Assembly: GCA_017625095.1 (NCBI GenBank)
Contig: JAGALQ010000024.1
Span: 124,001-188,000 of the forward strand
Length of the DNA: 64,000 nucleotides
Direction: 5' to 3'
Origin: Clostridia bacterium
GTDB lineage: Bacteria; Bacillota; Clostridia; Oscillospirales; Acutalibacteraceae
The notes under the pieces are model-generated. The model was not told the origin of the DNA. It saw nothing but the letters and a program-made list of their open reading frames with translations, and did not search any database. Within the stretch, counting starts at the first letter, position 1. Each line of letters starts with the position of its first letter. This document shows positions 35,799 to 44,837 of this stretch, in pieces. The position numbers and the translations under genes were made by a program.

Positions 35799-37523
35799 AT
35801 GATTAAAGGATTACTCAAAACAGCTGCTGCTATTGCAGCAACAGCAGGTATAACCTATGCCGTTAAAAACAACAGAATTGATCCTTCTGCAGTTGCGGCA
35901 AGAACAGTTAACGCTGCAAAGGTTACAACAAAAAGCAGCACCCCATATGATAACGGTGTTGCACTAACTCCTCCTATGGGATGGTCAAGCTGGAATACAT
36001 TCAGAAACAAAATCAATGAGGATTTGATTCTTGAAACAGCAACAGCAATGGCAAGAAGCGGACTTGCCGATGCCGGTTATCAATATATCAATCTTGATGA
36101 CTGCTGGCAGTCATCTCAGCGTGATGAAAACGACAGACTTGTTGCTGATTACGAAGCATTTCCGCGCGGAATAAAACCGCTTGTAGATGATATCAATAAA
36201 TTAGGACTTAAGGTTGGCATATACTCATCAAACGGCACACATACGTGTGAAGACCTGCCTGCTTCCCTTGGCTATGAAGCAATTGATGCGGCGACTTTTG
36301 CTCAATGGGGTATAGAATATTTCAAGTATGATTTCTGCCATAGCAAACCAATACCAACCAGTGCTCCGTATATCGAAAAGCTCATTGTCAGCACCGCAGA
36401 TGGAAAAGAAATAGCATCAATCAGCGCATCGGACGCTCTGCTTGAAGGTCACGCAAGACTTACTACAGACCCTAAGAATCCCGAAGAATACATTGTCGGA
36501 CTCAGCTCAAATATCGGCAGTGCAACATTTACCGGCATAAACGCAGAAGAGGACGGTAACTATATACTCACTTTCGTAATCCGTAAAAGAGGCCGATTCT
36601 ACAAATATGCAAAAGTTGTGGTAAACGGTGAAAATGAGTATGATCTTTACGCTGCTCCAACAAAAGCCCCATCAGGTGACGGAAGACTGCAGCTCACAGT
36701 CAGGCTTACCAAAGGAGAAAACACAGTTAAACTCTTCAACCCGTTTGCATCAAGAATGGATGCTGCTGCCTGCCAGTATAAAAGAATGGGTCAGGAATTA
36801 AAAAAAGCAACAAAAGAATATGCTGAGAAAAACGGAGTAGAAGAAAAGCCTATATGTTATTCGATATGTGAATGGGGATTCAACAGACCCTGGAACTGGG
36901 GAAAAGAAGCAGGCAACCTTTGGAGAACAACACTTGATATAACTGCTACCTGGCCGTCTATTGTTTCAATTTATGAGCAAAACGTGCGTCTTGCAAAATA
37001 TGCAGGTCCTGGCGGTTGGAACGATCCTGATATGCTCGAAGTCGGCAACGGTGAGCTTTCCATGGATGAAAACAAAGCACATTTCACATTATGGTGTATG
37101 ATGGCTGCCCCTCTCATTCTCGGCAATGATATAAGACGCTTTATCGATGATGATGGCAACGCAAAATCAGATGATCCTATCCTCAAGATTCTCACCAACA
37201 AGGAGCTGATTGCAATTGATCAGGATAAGCTCGGAATCCAATGCCGCAGACACAAAACAAATATAAAAACAGATGTCCTTGTAAAACCGCTTGAGGGTAA
37301 TGAGGTTGCAGTTTGCTTCTTCAACAAATTCGGTGAAGAAGCATGCGAGACTGTCAGCATCAATGAGCTAATTAACACCGATTACTGTACCCTTCCTGTT
37401 GCTGATGAATACATCTGCAAAGATCTTTGGACAAATGAAGAGCTTGTTACCGTTGATACCGTCAGCGCGGTTATTGCATCTCACGGCGTAAAAATATACA
37501 GAATTAAAGCAAAAGAGGAATAA
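35799..37523 (+). CDS. GH27 alpha-galactosidase with an inserted beta-sandwich domain
   Basis: 574 residues. A short alanine-rich hydrophobic start (GLLKTAAAIAATAGITYAV) may be a membrane anchor or weak signal. The GH27 barrel opens with TPPMGWSSWNTF, NLDDCWQ and FKYDFCHS (nucleophile Asp near 180). It is interrupted by about 140 residues (about 183-320; TADGKEIASISASDALLEG ... LTVRLTKGENTVKLFNPFAS) resembling a CBM6/35-like beta-sandwich, and resumes at KPICYSICEWG and PGGWNDPDMLEVGNG (acid/base Asp near 410). A C-terminal beta-sandwich completes it. Function: release of alpha-galactose from raffinose-type sugars or galactomannan side chains. First gene of a three-gene operon. Confidence 0.9.
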   Translation: MIKGLLKTAAAIAATAGITYAVKNNRIDPSAVAARTVNAAKVTTKSSTPYDNGVALTPPMGWSSWNTFRNKINEDLILETATAMARSGLADAGYQYINLDDCWQSSQRDENDRLVADYEAFPRGIKPLVDDINKLGLKVGIYSSNGTHTCEDLPASLGYEAIDAATFAQWGIEYFKYDFCHSKPIPTSAPYIEKLIVSTADGKEIASISASDALLEGHARLTTDPKNPEEYIVGLSSNIGSATFTGINAEEDGNYILTFVIRKRGRFYKYAKVVVNGENEYDLYAAPTKAPSGDGRLQLTVRLTKGENTVKLFNPFASRMDAAACQYKRMGQELKKATKEYAEKNGVEEKPICYSICEWGFNRPWNWGKEAGNLWRTTLDITATWPSIVSIYEQNVRLAKYAGPGGWNDPDMLEVGNGELSMDENKAHFTLWCMMAAPLILGNDIRRFIDDDGNAKSDDPILKILTNKELIAIDQDKLGIQCRRHKTNIKTDVLVKPLEGNEVAVCFFNKFGEEACETVSINELINTDYCTLPVADEYICKDLWTNEELVTVDTVSAVIASHGVKIYRIKAKEE

Positions 37524-37526
37524 TAT

Positions 37527-39098
37527 ATGTCTCTCAATCTGACTGTAATTACTGATACGCATTACTATTCACCTGAAACCGGAACAAGCGGAAAAGCTTA
37601 TGAAAATGCTTTAATGAGAAGTCAAAAGCTTTTAGGCGGAGCACGCGAGTTACTCAAATCCGCCTTTGATAAAATTGCAGATGATAAATCGTCGGATATT
37701 GTGTTAATTGCAGGTGATGTGACAAACGACGGTGAAGAAGCTGCTCATATTGAATTTCGTGATATGCTCCGTGAATTAAAGGCAAAAGGCAAAAAAGTTT
37801 ATGTAATCACAGCAACTCACGACTACAAAGAAAAATGCAAAAAATACGTCGGCGATGAAATCAGAGAAATGCCGGGACTTATGCGTGATGAGCTGTTTGA
37901 TTTCTACCGTGAATTCGGACCTGATGAAGCGATTTGCTGTAAACCCGAATATATGAGCTTTATTGTTCAGCTTCCCGATAACGTCAGACTGTTTGCACTC
38001 AATGACGATATGGGCATTGAGGGCGAATTTCTTGATTGGGTCAGAGATCAGGCAGAAGATGCAAGAAAAAACGGACAGTTCATTATCGCAATGACCCATC
38101 ACCCGATAATACCGCCATCGCCGATGTATGAGCTTATAGGCAAGGGTGATATGCACCGTAACTATAAGCAGATACGCAAAGAATATGCCGATATGGGCAT
38201 TCAGCTGATGATGACGGGTCATACTCACACCCACAACATCGGCAGAATTTTCAGTGACAGAGGCAACGCATTCTATGCAGTCAGCACAGGTTCTCTTGTA
38301 GGCTACCCTGCTCCGATTAGAAAAATTACTATTGAAAAAGATTCAGTCAACATAATCACCGAAAATGTTAAGGAAGCAAATATTGAAACAGGTGATCTCA
38401 CTCTTGAAGAGTATCTTAAAAAGCAACTTATCGGCGTTATCGGTGATATGATAAAAGCTGCAGGAAGCGATATTGACAAATTTGCATATATGGGTCAGGC
38501 TATCAGCATCAAACCCAAAGTTATCTATAAATTCGGCTGGATCATCAAGCCTATTTTCAAGTGGCTTAACAGCGTCAGGTTCGGCACATTTGCAAAATGG
38601 ACAAAGAAAGAAACCGGTCTTAAAAAGAAAGATTGGGAAAGTATTAAGAATGATAAAGTTGTCGATTTTATTATTTCACTTGTGTCAAACCTTTTTTCAG
38701 GTGAAAACAATATGACACCGGATGATCCGAAATGCAGAATTTACATAGGTTTTTTAAGAATTATTGACAGCATACTTTCTACTGTTCACGTCGATCTCGG
38801 CAAAATATTAAAGGTTGCACCTGATGCAACCGCGTTGCTTGCACCTCTTGCATGCAAAGGTGAGTTTGACGCATACAATACAAAGCTTGATATGTATGAG
38901 TATCTTTCAGAAAACGAAAGCAGGAATTTTACAGAATATATACCCGATTATGAATGTATACCCAAAAGCGGAAAAGGCCCTGCAATTATTGCAACAGGAG
39001 TTCTCTTCCTGCTGACTTTCCTTCCGATAATTCTTATTTTACTGCTTTTCGGATTTTTAAAAAATCAAATCAAATACGGCAAAAAGATCAAAGGATGA
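37527..39098 (+). CDS. Membrane-anchored calcineurin-like metallophosphoesterase
   Basis: 523 residues. Metallophosphoesterase motifs: VITDTHYY (D-x-H near residue 11), LIAGDVTNDGEE (G-D), AMTHHPIIPP and MMTGHTHTHNIG (GHxH). The third motif, normally G-N-H-D/E, reads ATHDYKE, so the metal-binding Asn is replaced by Thr. Middle part contains predicted helices (FGWIIKPIFKWLNSV), and the C-terminus is a strong transmembrane helix (about 492-515, LFLLTFLPIILILLLFGF) followed by a basic tail. The catalytic domain probably faces the cytoplasm because no signal peptide is present. Starts three bases after GH27 stop. Substrate unknown. Confidence 0.82.
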   Translation: MSLNLTVITDTHYYSPETGTSGKAYENALMRSQKLLGGARELLKSAFDKIADDKSSDIVLIAGDVTNDGEEAAHIEFRDMLRELKAKGKKVYVITATHDYKEKCKKYVGDEIREMPGLMRDELFDFYREFGPDEAICCKPEYMSFIVQLPDNVRLFALNDDMGIEGEFLDWVRDQAEDARKNGQFIIAMTHHPIIPPSPMYELIGKGDMHRNYKQIRKEYADMGIQLMMTGHTHTHNIGRIFSDRGNAFYAVSTGSLVGYPAPIRKITIEKDSVNIITENVKEANIETGDLTLEEYLKKQLIGVIGDMIKAAGSDIDKFAYMGQAISIKPKVIYKFGWIIKPIFKWLNSVRFGTFAKWTKKETGLKKKDWESIKNDKVVDFIISLVSNLFSGENNMTPDDPKCRIYIGFLRIIDSILSTVHVDLGKILKVAPDATALLAPLACKGEFDAYNTKLDMYEYLSENESRNFTEYIPDYECIPKSGKGPAIIATGVLFLLTFLPIILILLLFGFLKNQIKYGKKIKG

Positions 39099-39103
39099 TA
39101 AAA

Positions 39104-39871
39104 ATGGATTTCAAAATGCAAGAACTTATTGAAGCAGTCAGAAAAGCCGGTGAAATTATTCTCAACGCTACAGGCAGAGAAGATTGTGTAACAGCAAAAG
39201 ATGGTAAAAAAAACTTTGTCACAGAATATGATATTGCTGTTCAGAATTTTCTTCGCGAACAGCTCAGCAATATTATCCCCGAAGCCGAATTCGTCGGTGA
39301 AGAGGGAGACGGTATAATGAGCAGCACTGCACTGAGATTTGTTGTTGACCCGATTGACGGCACAACAAACTTTATGCAGGATTACCATTGCAGCTGTATT
39401 TCTGTCGCTCTTTGTGAAGGAGATCAGCCTGTTCTAGGAATAATTTATAACCCTTATCTGAATGAAATATTCAGTGCCCAAAAGGATAAAGGAGCTTATC
39501 TCAACGGCAAAAAAATAAGTGTCAGTAATCGTACTCTTTCTGACGGACTTGCGCTTTTCGGCACTTCACCTTATCATCCTGAAAATACTGACAAAACGTT
39601 TGTGCTGCTCAGAAAAGTATTCGATTATTCAAGAGATATACGCAGAAGCGGCTCGGCAGCATACGATATTTGTATGGTTGCGTGCGGAAGATGTGAGATT
39701 TTCTTTGAAAAAGAGCTTCAGCCGTGGGATTACGCAGCAGGCACGGTTATTCTCCGAGAAGCAGGAGGAATTGCCGAGACTTACGACGGACAAACACCTT
39801 GCCTTTCACACGGCAGTGACGTAGTTTTCTCGAATAAAAAAGCAATAAATGAATTCAAAACTCTTCTTTAA
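39104..39871 (+). CDS. Inositol monophosphatase-family phosphatase
   Basis: 255 residues from ATG 39104, with AAAGGA nine bases upstream; an ATG at 39095 overlaps the previous stop but leaves no room for a ribosome site. Motifs: FVGEEGDG (metal Glu pair), DPIDGTTNFMQDY (metal and substrate motif near residue 85) and PWDYAAGTVILREAGG (third metal Asp near 205). Li-sensitive, Mg-dependent enzymes of this family hydrolyse inositol phosphates, fructose-1,6-bisphosphate or 3'-phosphoadenosine compounds. Downstream of alpha-galactosidase and metallophosphoesterase in one operon, possibly linked to galactinol- or inositol-type sugars (speculative). Confidence 0.9.
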   Translation: MDFKMQELIEAVRKAGEIILNATGREDCVTAKDGKKNFVTEYDIAVQNFLREQLSNIIPEAEFVGEEGDGIMSSTALRFVVDPIDGTTNFMQDYHCSCISVALCEGDQPVLGIIYNPYLNEIFSAQKDKGAYLNGKKISVSNRTLSDGLALFGTSPYHPENTDKTFVLLRKVFDYSRDIRRSGSAAYDICMVACGRCEIFFEKELQPWDYAAGTVILREAGGIAETYDGQTPCLSHGSDVVFSNKKAINEFKTLL

Positions 39872-39876
39872 ACACA

Positions 39877-39907
39877 AAAGCGACGGAAAAATCCGTCGCT
39901 TTCATTT
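39877..39907. terminator. Bidirectional terminator
   Basis: AAAGCGACGGA and TCCGTCGCTTT form an 11-base-pair stem followed by CATTTTT on the plus strand, between the phosphatase and the convergent transhydrogenase-like operon. Confidence 0.88.
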
Positions 39908-42529
39908 TTATTCAAGATATGATTTTGCAGCAAGAATAATCGGTACATCAACGCATTCAAAAACTTCGGCAGCAATTAACTTGCCGTTAATCTCAGGCAC
40001 TTTTCCACCGAATACAACAGCATTGACTTTTTCTCCTTTGTACTCAGGAATGCCGAGTTTTCTTAACGTTTCAATATTAGAGCCGATTTTTCTTTCCTCG
40101 CCGAAAACTCTGACTTCAGACTCCGTATAATCGGTTGCATTGAAATACATAATTTTTGCACCGTTTGCTTTGGTAAAAGAAACAGCTTCATTAAGTGCGG
40201 TATCATTCATTGATGAATTAACAAGCACAGTACCTTCGGCCATTCTCTCAGCAGCAGCTATAAGTGCGTTCTCTCTCGTTACCTCAACACCGTCAACGCT
40301 ACAGACTTTGACTCTGTTCGGATTATTGAGAGCTGCAAAACCAAAAGCACCTGTTCTGCAAAGGATGCCGCCGTCAGCAGGCTCACAACGTACAATCATA
40401 TTGCCGCATGTGTGCACATTCATTGCACAACGTTTTGCACAACCTTCACATTCGATTTCTTTTGAAACAGTATCAAGCGGTACATTCTTTCTATACGGAA
40501 TCTTAGTTTCAAGCGCACCTGTCGGACAAAGTGCAACACACTGGCCACAGGAAATGCAACGTGAAGAATCAAGTGTATTACCGAATTCAGGTGAAACAAC
40601 CGTAACGAATCCACGGTTTACAAGACCAAGTGCAGTAACACCCATAACTTCATCACAAACCCTTACACACTGACCGCAAAGAATACATTTGTCGTTATCG
40701 TGAATGATAAAGGGATGTGAGGAATCCTTGCCGACAACAGTTTTTTCACCGTCATAAACAGCAGGCTCAACATCGTACATTCTCGAAAACTTGAGAAGCT
40801 TGCATTTAAAATAATCAAGACAGCCGCATTCAAGGCAACGTGAAGCATCAGCCTTTGCCATTTCTTCCGTAAATCCGAGAGCAACTTCTGTAAAGTTGTT
40901 CTTTCGCTCATCAGATTCAACAACAGGCATTTCGGGTGCACTTATTTTTTCGCGATCAGCCAACTCTTCGGCTGTGATCTGCTTTTCAACTACAAACGGT
41001 TTACGGTAACCTACTGTAAATCCGTTGAGATAACTGTCAATAACATCTGCTGCTTTCTGAGCTTCGCCAATAGCAGCAACTGCAATTGATGCACCTTTAT
41101 TTGTCGCATCACCGACAGCGAAAACGCCATCAATATTCGTCATAAATGTTGACTCATCAGCGGCAATTGTATTCTTTAGAGTCAGCTCAAGTCCATCTAA
41201 TCCGTTAATATCCGTCTGCTGACCGATTGCCATAATAACGCTGTCAACATCGAGAGTTTCAAATTTGCCTTCTACGGGTACGGGAGAACGTCTTCCGCTT
41301 GCGTCAGGCTCACCGAGTTCCATAACCTGAAGGCGGATTGATTTAACCTTACCGTCAACACCGATAATTTCGGCAGGATTGGTAAGGAATTTATAGATTA
41401 CACCCTCTTCTTCAGCTTCCTTGATTTCCAGCTCTTCTGCAGGCATTTCATCGCGCGTTCTTCGGTAGACAACATAAACCTCATCAGCGCCTAGTCTTAC
41501 AGCTGTGCGGCAGGCATCCATAGCCGTGTTACCGCCACCGCATACCGCAACGCGCTTACCGATATCATAGGGTTTTCCCTCAATAACACTGCGAAGGAAG
41601 TCTATACCTCCATAAACACCGTTAAGTTCCTCACCCGCTACTCTCATCGGGCTGCTCTTCCATGCGCCGACAGCGACAACAACGGCATCGCTCTCAGATC
41701 TGAGTGACTCAACAGTAAAGTCAACACCAAGAGTTTTGTTATTGATCATTTCAATGCCGAGGTTCTCAATAAGCTTAATTTCTTTATCAAGAATCTCCTT
41801 GGGAAGTCGATACTGAGGAATACCGTAACGGAGCATACCGCCCATTTTCGGCATTTTATCGTAAATTTTAACACTGTATCCCTTAATGCGAAGGAAGTAA
41901 GCTGCTGTCAATCCACCAGGACCGCCACCGACAATACTCACCTTTTTTCCGTTAGGTTCAGCCAATTCGGGAACATATGTGTTTTCGCTCTCAAGATCAA
42001 TATCTGCAGCAAAGCTTTTGAGGTAAGCTATCTGTATAGGATCTTCAACAAGGCTTCTGCGGCAGGCAGTCTGACAAGGATGCGGACAAACTCTGCCTAT
42101 TGCAGCGGGAAGCGGAATGCGTTTTTTTATAAGTTTGAGAGCTTCTTCATACTCACCGTTAGCGATAAGTCCAACGTAGCCCTGACAGTCAGTGCCTGCA
42201 GGACAAGCAAGTGAGCAAGGTGCTTTACAGTCACCGGTATGGTTGGAAAGAAGCATATCAAGCGCAAACTTTCTTGACCTGATAACTCGTTCGGATTTTG
42301 TATTAATTTCTATTCCGTCGGTGATTTTTGTTGAGCAAGCACGCAGAAGTTTAGGAATACCTGCAGCTTCTACAACACAGATACCGCAAGCGCCGTACTC
42401 TTCAATACGCTTGTCGTGGCAAAGAGTGGGAATTTCTATACCTACGCTCTGTGCAGCTTCAAGTATGGTAGTACCGGGAGCAGCCTGGAGCTCGATACCG
42501 TCAATTATAATTTTATACATATCGCTCAT
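39908..42529 (-). CDS. Ferredoxin-GltD fusion flavoprotein, NADPH-side subunit of an Stn-type transhydrogenase
   Basis: 873 residues. Order: N-terminal [2Fe-2S] ferredoxin (about 1-85; CHD, GACGIC, RAC), GltD-type [4Fe-4S] region (CKAPCSLACPAG, CPHPCQTACRR), FAD domain (VGGGPGGLTAAYFLR near 200), NADPH domain (CGGGNTAMDACRTA near 335, VYRRTRDEMPA), a cysteine cluster (CLECGC), two [4Fe-4S] ferredoxin motifs (CILCGQCVRVC, CISCGQCVALC) and a C-terminal part (about 690-873) resembling a stripped-down NuoG/molybdopterin Fe-S domain (CEGCAKRC). H-cluster motifs of [FeFe]-hydrogenase are absent. With NuoF- and NuoE-like partners this matches Stn-type complexes that couple NADH, NADPH and ferredoxin; an NfnAB-like alternative lacks those partners. 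GGAGGGGAG precedes the ATG. Confidence 0.85.
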   Translation of the reverse strand: MSDMYKIIIDGIELQAAPGTTILEAAQSVGIEIPTLCHDKRIEEYGACGICVVEAAGIPKLLRACSTKITDGIEINTKSERVIRSRKFALDMLLSNHTGDCKAPCSLACPAGTDCQGYVGLIANGEYEEALKLIKKRIPLPAAIGRVCPHPCQTACRRSLVEDPIQIAYLKSFAADIDLESENTYVPELAEPNGKKVSIVGGGPGGLTAAYFLRIKGYSVKIYDKMPKMGGMLRYGIPQYRLPKEILDKEIKLIENLGIEMINNKTLGVDFTVESLRSESDAVVVAVGAWKSSPMRVAGEELNGVYGGIDFLRSVIEGKPYDIGKRVAVCGGGNTAMDACRTAVRLGADEVYVVYRRTRDEMPAEELEIKEAEEEGVIYKFLTNPAEIIGVDGKVKSIRLQVMELGEPDASGRRSPVPVEGKFETLDVDSVIMAIGQQTDINGLDGLELTLKNTIAADESTFMTNIDGVFAVGDATNKGASIAVAAIGEAQKAADVIDSYLNGFTVGYRKPFVVEKQITAEELADREKISAPEMPVVESDERKNNFTEVALGFTEEMAKADASRCLECGCLDYFKCKLLKFSRMYDVEPAVYDGEKTVVGKDSSHPFIIHDNDKCILCGQCVRVCDEVMGVTALGLVNRGFVTVVSPEFGNTLDSSRCISCGQCVALCPTGALETKIPYRKNVPLDTVSKEIECEGCAKRCAMNVHTCGNMIVRCEPADGGILCRTGAFGFAALNNPNRVKVCSVDGVEVTRENALIAAAERMAEGTVLVNSSMNDTALNEAVSFTKANGAKIMYFNATDYTESEVRVFGEERKIGSNIETLRKLGIPEYKGEKVNAVVFGGKVPEINGKLIAAEVFECVDVPIILAAKSYLE

Positions 42530-42543
42530 AACTTCTCCCCTCC

Positions 42544-44301
42544 TTATCTTTTTTCAACCGCACCAAAACGGCAGGCATCAATACACTGACCGCACTTGAT
42601 ACATTTTTCACTGTCAATACTAAATGTTTTTTTGATTTCACCGCTGATAGCACCGGCAGGACACTTTCTGCTGCAAAGTGAACATCCTACACACTTGTCG
42701 GGATTAATGATGAAATTCACAAGGTCAATGCATTCACCTGCGGGACAACGCTTCTCTATGATATGAGCTTCATACTCATCACGGTAGTACTTAATAGTAG
42801 TCAGAACAGGATTGGGCGCAGTCTGACCGAGACCGCAAAGAGCACCTGTTTTTATTTCATTACAAGTATCTTCAAGAAGTTCAATATCGCCTTCTTTGCC
42901 TTCGCCCTTACAGATTCTGTCAAGAATCTCAAGCAGACGTTTTGTGCCGATACGGCAATGAGTACACTTGCCGCATGATTCTTTGGCTGTGAAATCAAGG
43001 AAGAAACGCGCCATACCAACCATACAGGTGCTTTCATCCATAACAACCATACCGCCCGAGCCCATAATAGCACCCGTTGCGGAAAGCTTTTTGTAATCGA
43101 TTACGGTATCCTGCATATCAGCAGGGATACAACCGCCTGAAGGACCTCCAAGCTGTACGCATTTATAATCCTTATCGGTCTTCATACCTCCGCCGATATC
43201 AAAAATAACGTCAGAGAGCTTTTTACCCATAGGTATTTCAACAAGACCGCCACGTTTTATTTTGCCTGTAATTGCAAAAACCTTAGTACCTTTGCTGTCC
43301 TCAGTACCGAGCTTTGCAAATTCTTCTCCGCCATTTTCAATAATCCACGATACGTTTGCAAAGGTTTCAACATTGTTGATATTGGAAGGTTTATGCCAAT
43401 AACCTGATTGAGCAGGAAACGGAGGCTTGAGCCTTGGCATACCTCTTGAGCCTTCGAGAGATTCAATGAGAGCAGTTTCTTCACCGCAAACGAATGCTCC
43501 TGCACCCGCTTTAATACGGAAACTGCAGGAAAAACCGGAACCAAAAATATTTTCGCCGACTATTCCTTTTTCGTTCGCCTGCTCTATCGCTCTTTCGAGA
43601 CGGATAATTGCAAGAGGATATTCGGCACGCACATAAATAATAGCTTCTTTTGCGCCAATTGCATAAGCACCGATAAGCATACCTTCAATCAGGTTATGAG
43701 GATTGCTTTCAATAACCGCTCTATCCATAAATGCGCCTGGGTCACCCTCATCCGCATTACAGATGAGATATTTTTCTTCACCCTGACTGTTTCTTGCAGC
43801 ATTCCATTTAAACCAGGTCGGAAAACCTGCACCGCCTCTGCCTGCGAGTCCGGCAACCTTTATTTCATCAATAACACTCTCGGGAGTCATTTCAACAAGT
43901 GCTTTTCTGAGTGCAGTATAACCGCCGTTTGAAATATAATCGTCAATTTCATCAGGATTTATAACACCGCACCCACGAAGAGCAATACGGGTCTGTGAAT
44001 CAAGAAAATGCTTATCCTCATCTGAAACAATAAGATTCTCAATATGAGTTATGTCACCCGTCTTCACATAATCGGAAATTGATTGTACATCGCTTTCTTT
44101 GACACGAACAAGCCTTTTGAGGAGAGAGTTTTCGTCATAAATATCGACAATCGGCTCAAGATAGCACATACCGATACAGCCCGTAACAGAGAGCTGAACA
44201 TCAAGGTTATCATCAATAATTTGCTTTTCGAGCGCAGCATAAACCTTGGAAGCACCGGCAGAAATACCGCAGCTGCCCTGACCAACCTTAATTTTAATCA
44301 T
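42544..44301 (-). CDS. NuoF/HydB-like NADH-binding flavoprotein subunit
   Basis: 585 residues. N-terminal thioredoxin-like [2Fe-2S] domain (about 1-85; GQGSCGISAG, VTGCIGMCYLEP), then the NuoF core: GLAGRGGAGFPTWFKW (NADH site), CNADEGDPGAFMDR (FMN site), GAGAFVCGEETALIESLEG and SCGKCTHCRIGTKRLLEI with ESC..C [4Fe-4S] ligands. The C-terminus adds a 2[4Fe-4S] ferredoxin (CVGCSLCSRKCPAGA, CIKCGQCIDACRFGAV), as in HydB and StnB and unlike respiratory NuoF. This is the likely bifurcating flavin subunit that handles NADH and ferredoxin. Its ATG overlaps the stop of the NuoE-like gene by one base; the GltD-fusion gene starts 14 bases downstream. Confidence 0.92.
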   Translation of the reverse strand: MIKIKVGQGSCGISAGASKVYAALEKQIIDDNLDVQLSVTGCIGMCYLEPIVDIYDENSLLKRLVRVKESDVQSISDYVKTGDITHIENLIVSDEDKHFLDSQTRIALRGCGVINPDEIDDYISNGGYTALRKALVEMTPESVIDEIKVAGLAGRGGAGFPTWFKWNAARNSQGEEKYLICNADEGDPGAFMDRAVIESNPHNLIEGMLIGAYAIGAKEAIIYVRAEYPLAIIRLERAIEQANEKGIVGENIFGSGFSCSFRIKAGAGAFVCGEETALIESLEGSRGMPRLKPPFPAQSGYWHKPSNINNVETFANVSWIIENGGEEFAKLGTEDSKGTKVFAITGKIKRGGLVEIPMGKKLSDVIFDIGGGMKTDKDYKCVQLGGPSGGCIPADMQDTVIDYKKLSATGAIMGSGGMVVMDESTCMVGMARFFLDFTAKESCGKCTHCRIGTKRLLEILDRICKGEGKEGDIELLEDTCNEIKTGALCGLGQTAPNPVLTTIKYYRDEYEAHIIEKRCPAGECIDLVNFIINPDKCVGCSLCSRKCPAGAISGEIKKTFSIDSEKCIKCGQCIDACRFGAVEKR

Positions 44302-44804
44302 TATTCAGCCGCCTCCTTAAGTGCTTCATCCTTAAGACGAGCAAGAATCTCCCTTACTTTCTGCGGCGTAAGAGAGCCGTAAGTTTCATCGTTAATCATC
44401 ATAACGGGCGAAAGTGAACAGCAGCCAAGACAGGCAACATTTTTAAGTGTAAACAAGCCATCCTCTGTTGTTTCACCGTCTTTGATACCGAGTGTATCAT
44501 ATATTGTTTTTTCAAGCATAAGCGAGCCGTTTACGTGGCAAGCCGTACCCTGACAAAGCATAATAAGATATTTGCCGACAGGTTTGAAACGGAATTGAGT
44601 ATAAAATGTCGCTACACCGAAAACCTTTGCAGCAGGTATACCTGTTACCGAAGCAATATGGTTAAGAACATCTGATGGCAGATATCCGTAAATAGCCTGT
44701 GCTTTCTGTAATATTGTAATAAGACTGCCCGGCACCGAAGCATAATGGTCGAGCGTTTCATTGAGTAATGACAAATCACTGCAAGATGAACAGTTGCAAG
44801 ACAT
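44301..44804 (-). CDS. NuoE/HydC-like [2Fe-2S] subunit
   Basis: 167 residues, normal for NuoE/HydC. N-terminal helical bundle (ITILQKAQAIYGYLPSDVLNHIA), then the thioredoxin-like [2Fe-2S] domain with CQGTACHVNGS and VACLGCCSLSPVMMIND, supplying the four cysteine ligands. The extreme N-terminus SCNCSSCSDLS is cysteine-rich, which is unusual and could bind another metal or simply be reactive. It passes electrons to or from the NuoF-like flavin. First gene of a three-gene operon, with GAGGAGG before the ATG and a promoter 35-60 bases upstream. Confidence 0.92.
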   Translation of the reverse strand: MSCNCSSCSDLSLLNETLDHYASVPGSLITILQKAQAIYGYLPSDVLNHIASVTGIPAAKVFGVATFYTQFRFKPVGKYLIMLCQGTACHVNGSLMLEKTIYDTLGIKDGETTEDGLFTLKNVACLGCCSLSPVMMINDETYGSLTPQKVREILARLKDEALKEAAE

Positions 44805-44837
44805 TTGAAATTCCTCCTCATTTTATTAATAATAAGT

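Noticed and set aside
39908-44804. [FeFe]-hydrogenase HydABC
   Set aside because: Subunits resemble HydB and HydC, but the H-cluster motifs (TSCCP, MPC, E-x2-C-x3-C) are absent from the large subunit, which instead has GltD-type FAD and NADPH sites.
39908-44804. Respiratory NADH dehydrogenase (Nuo) fragment
   Set aside because: No membrane subunits are present and the NuoF-like protein has the HydB-type terminal ferredoxin.
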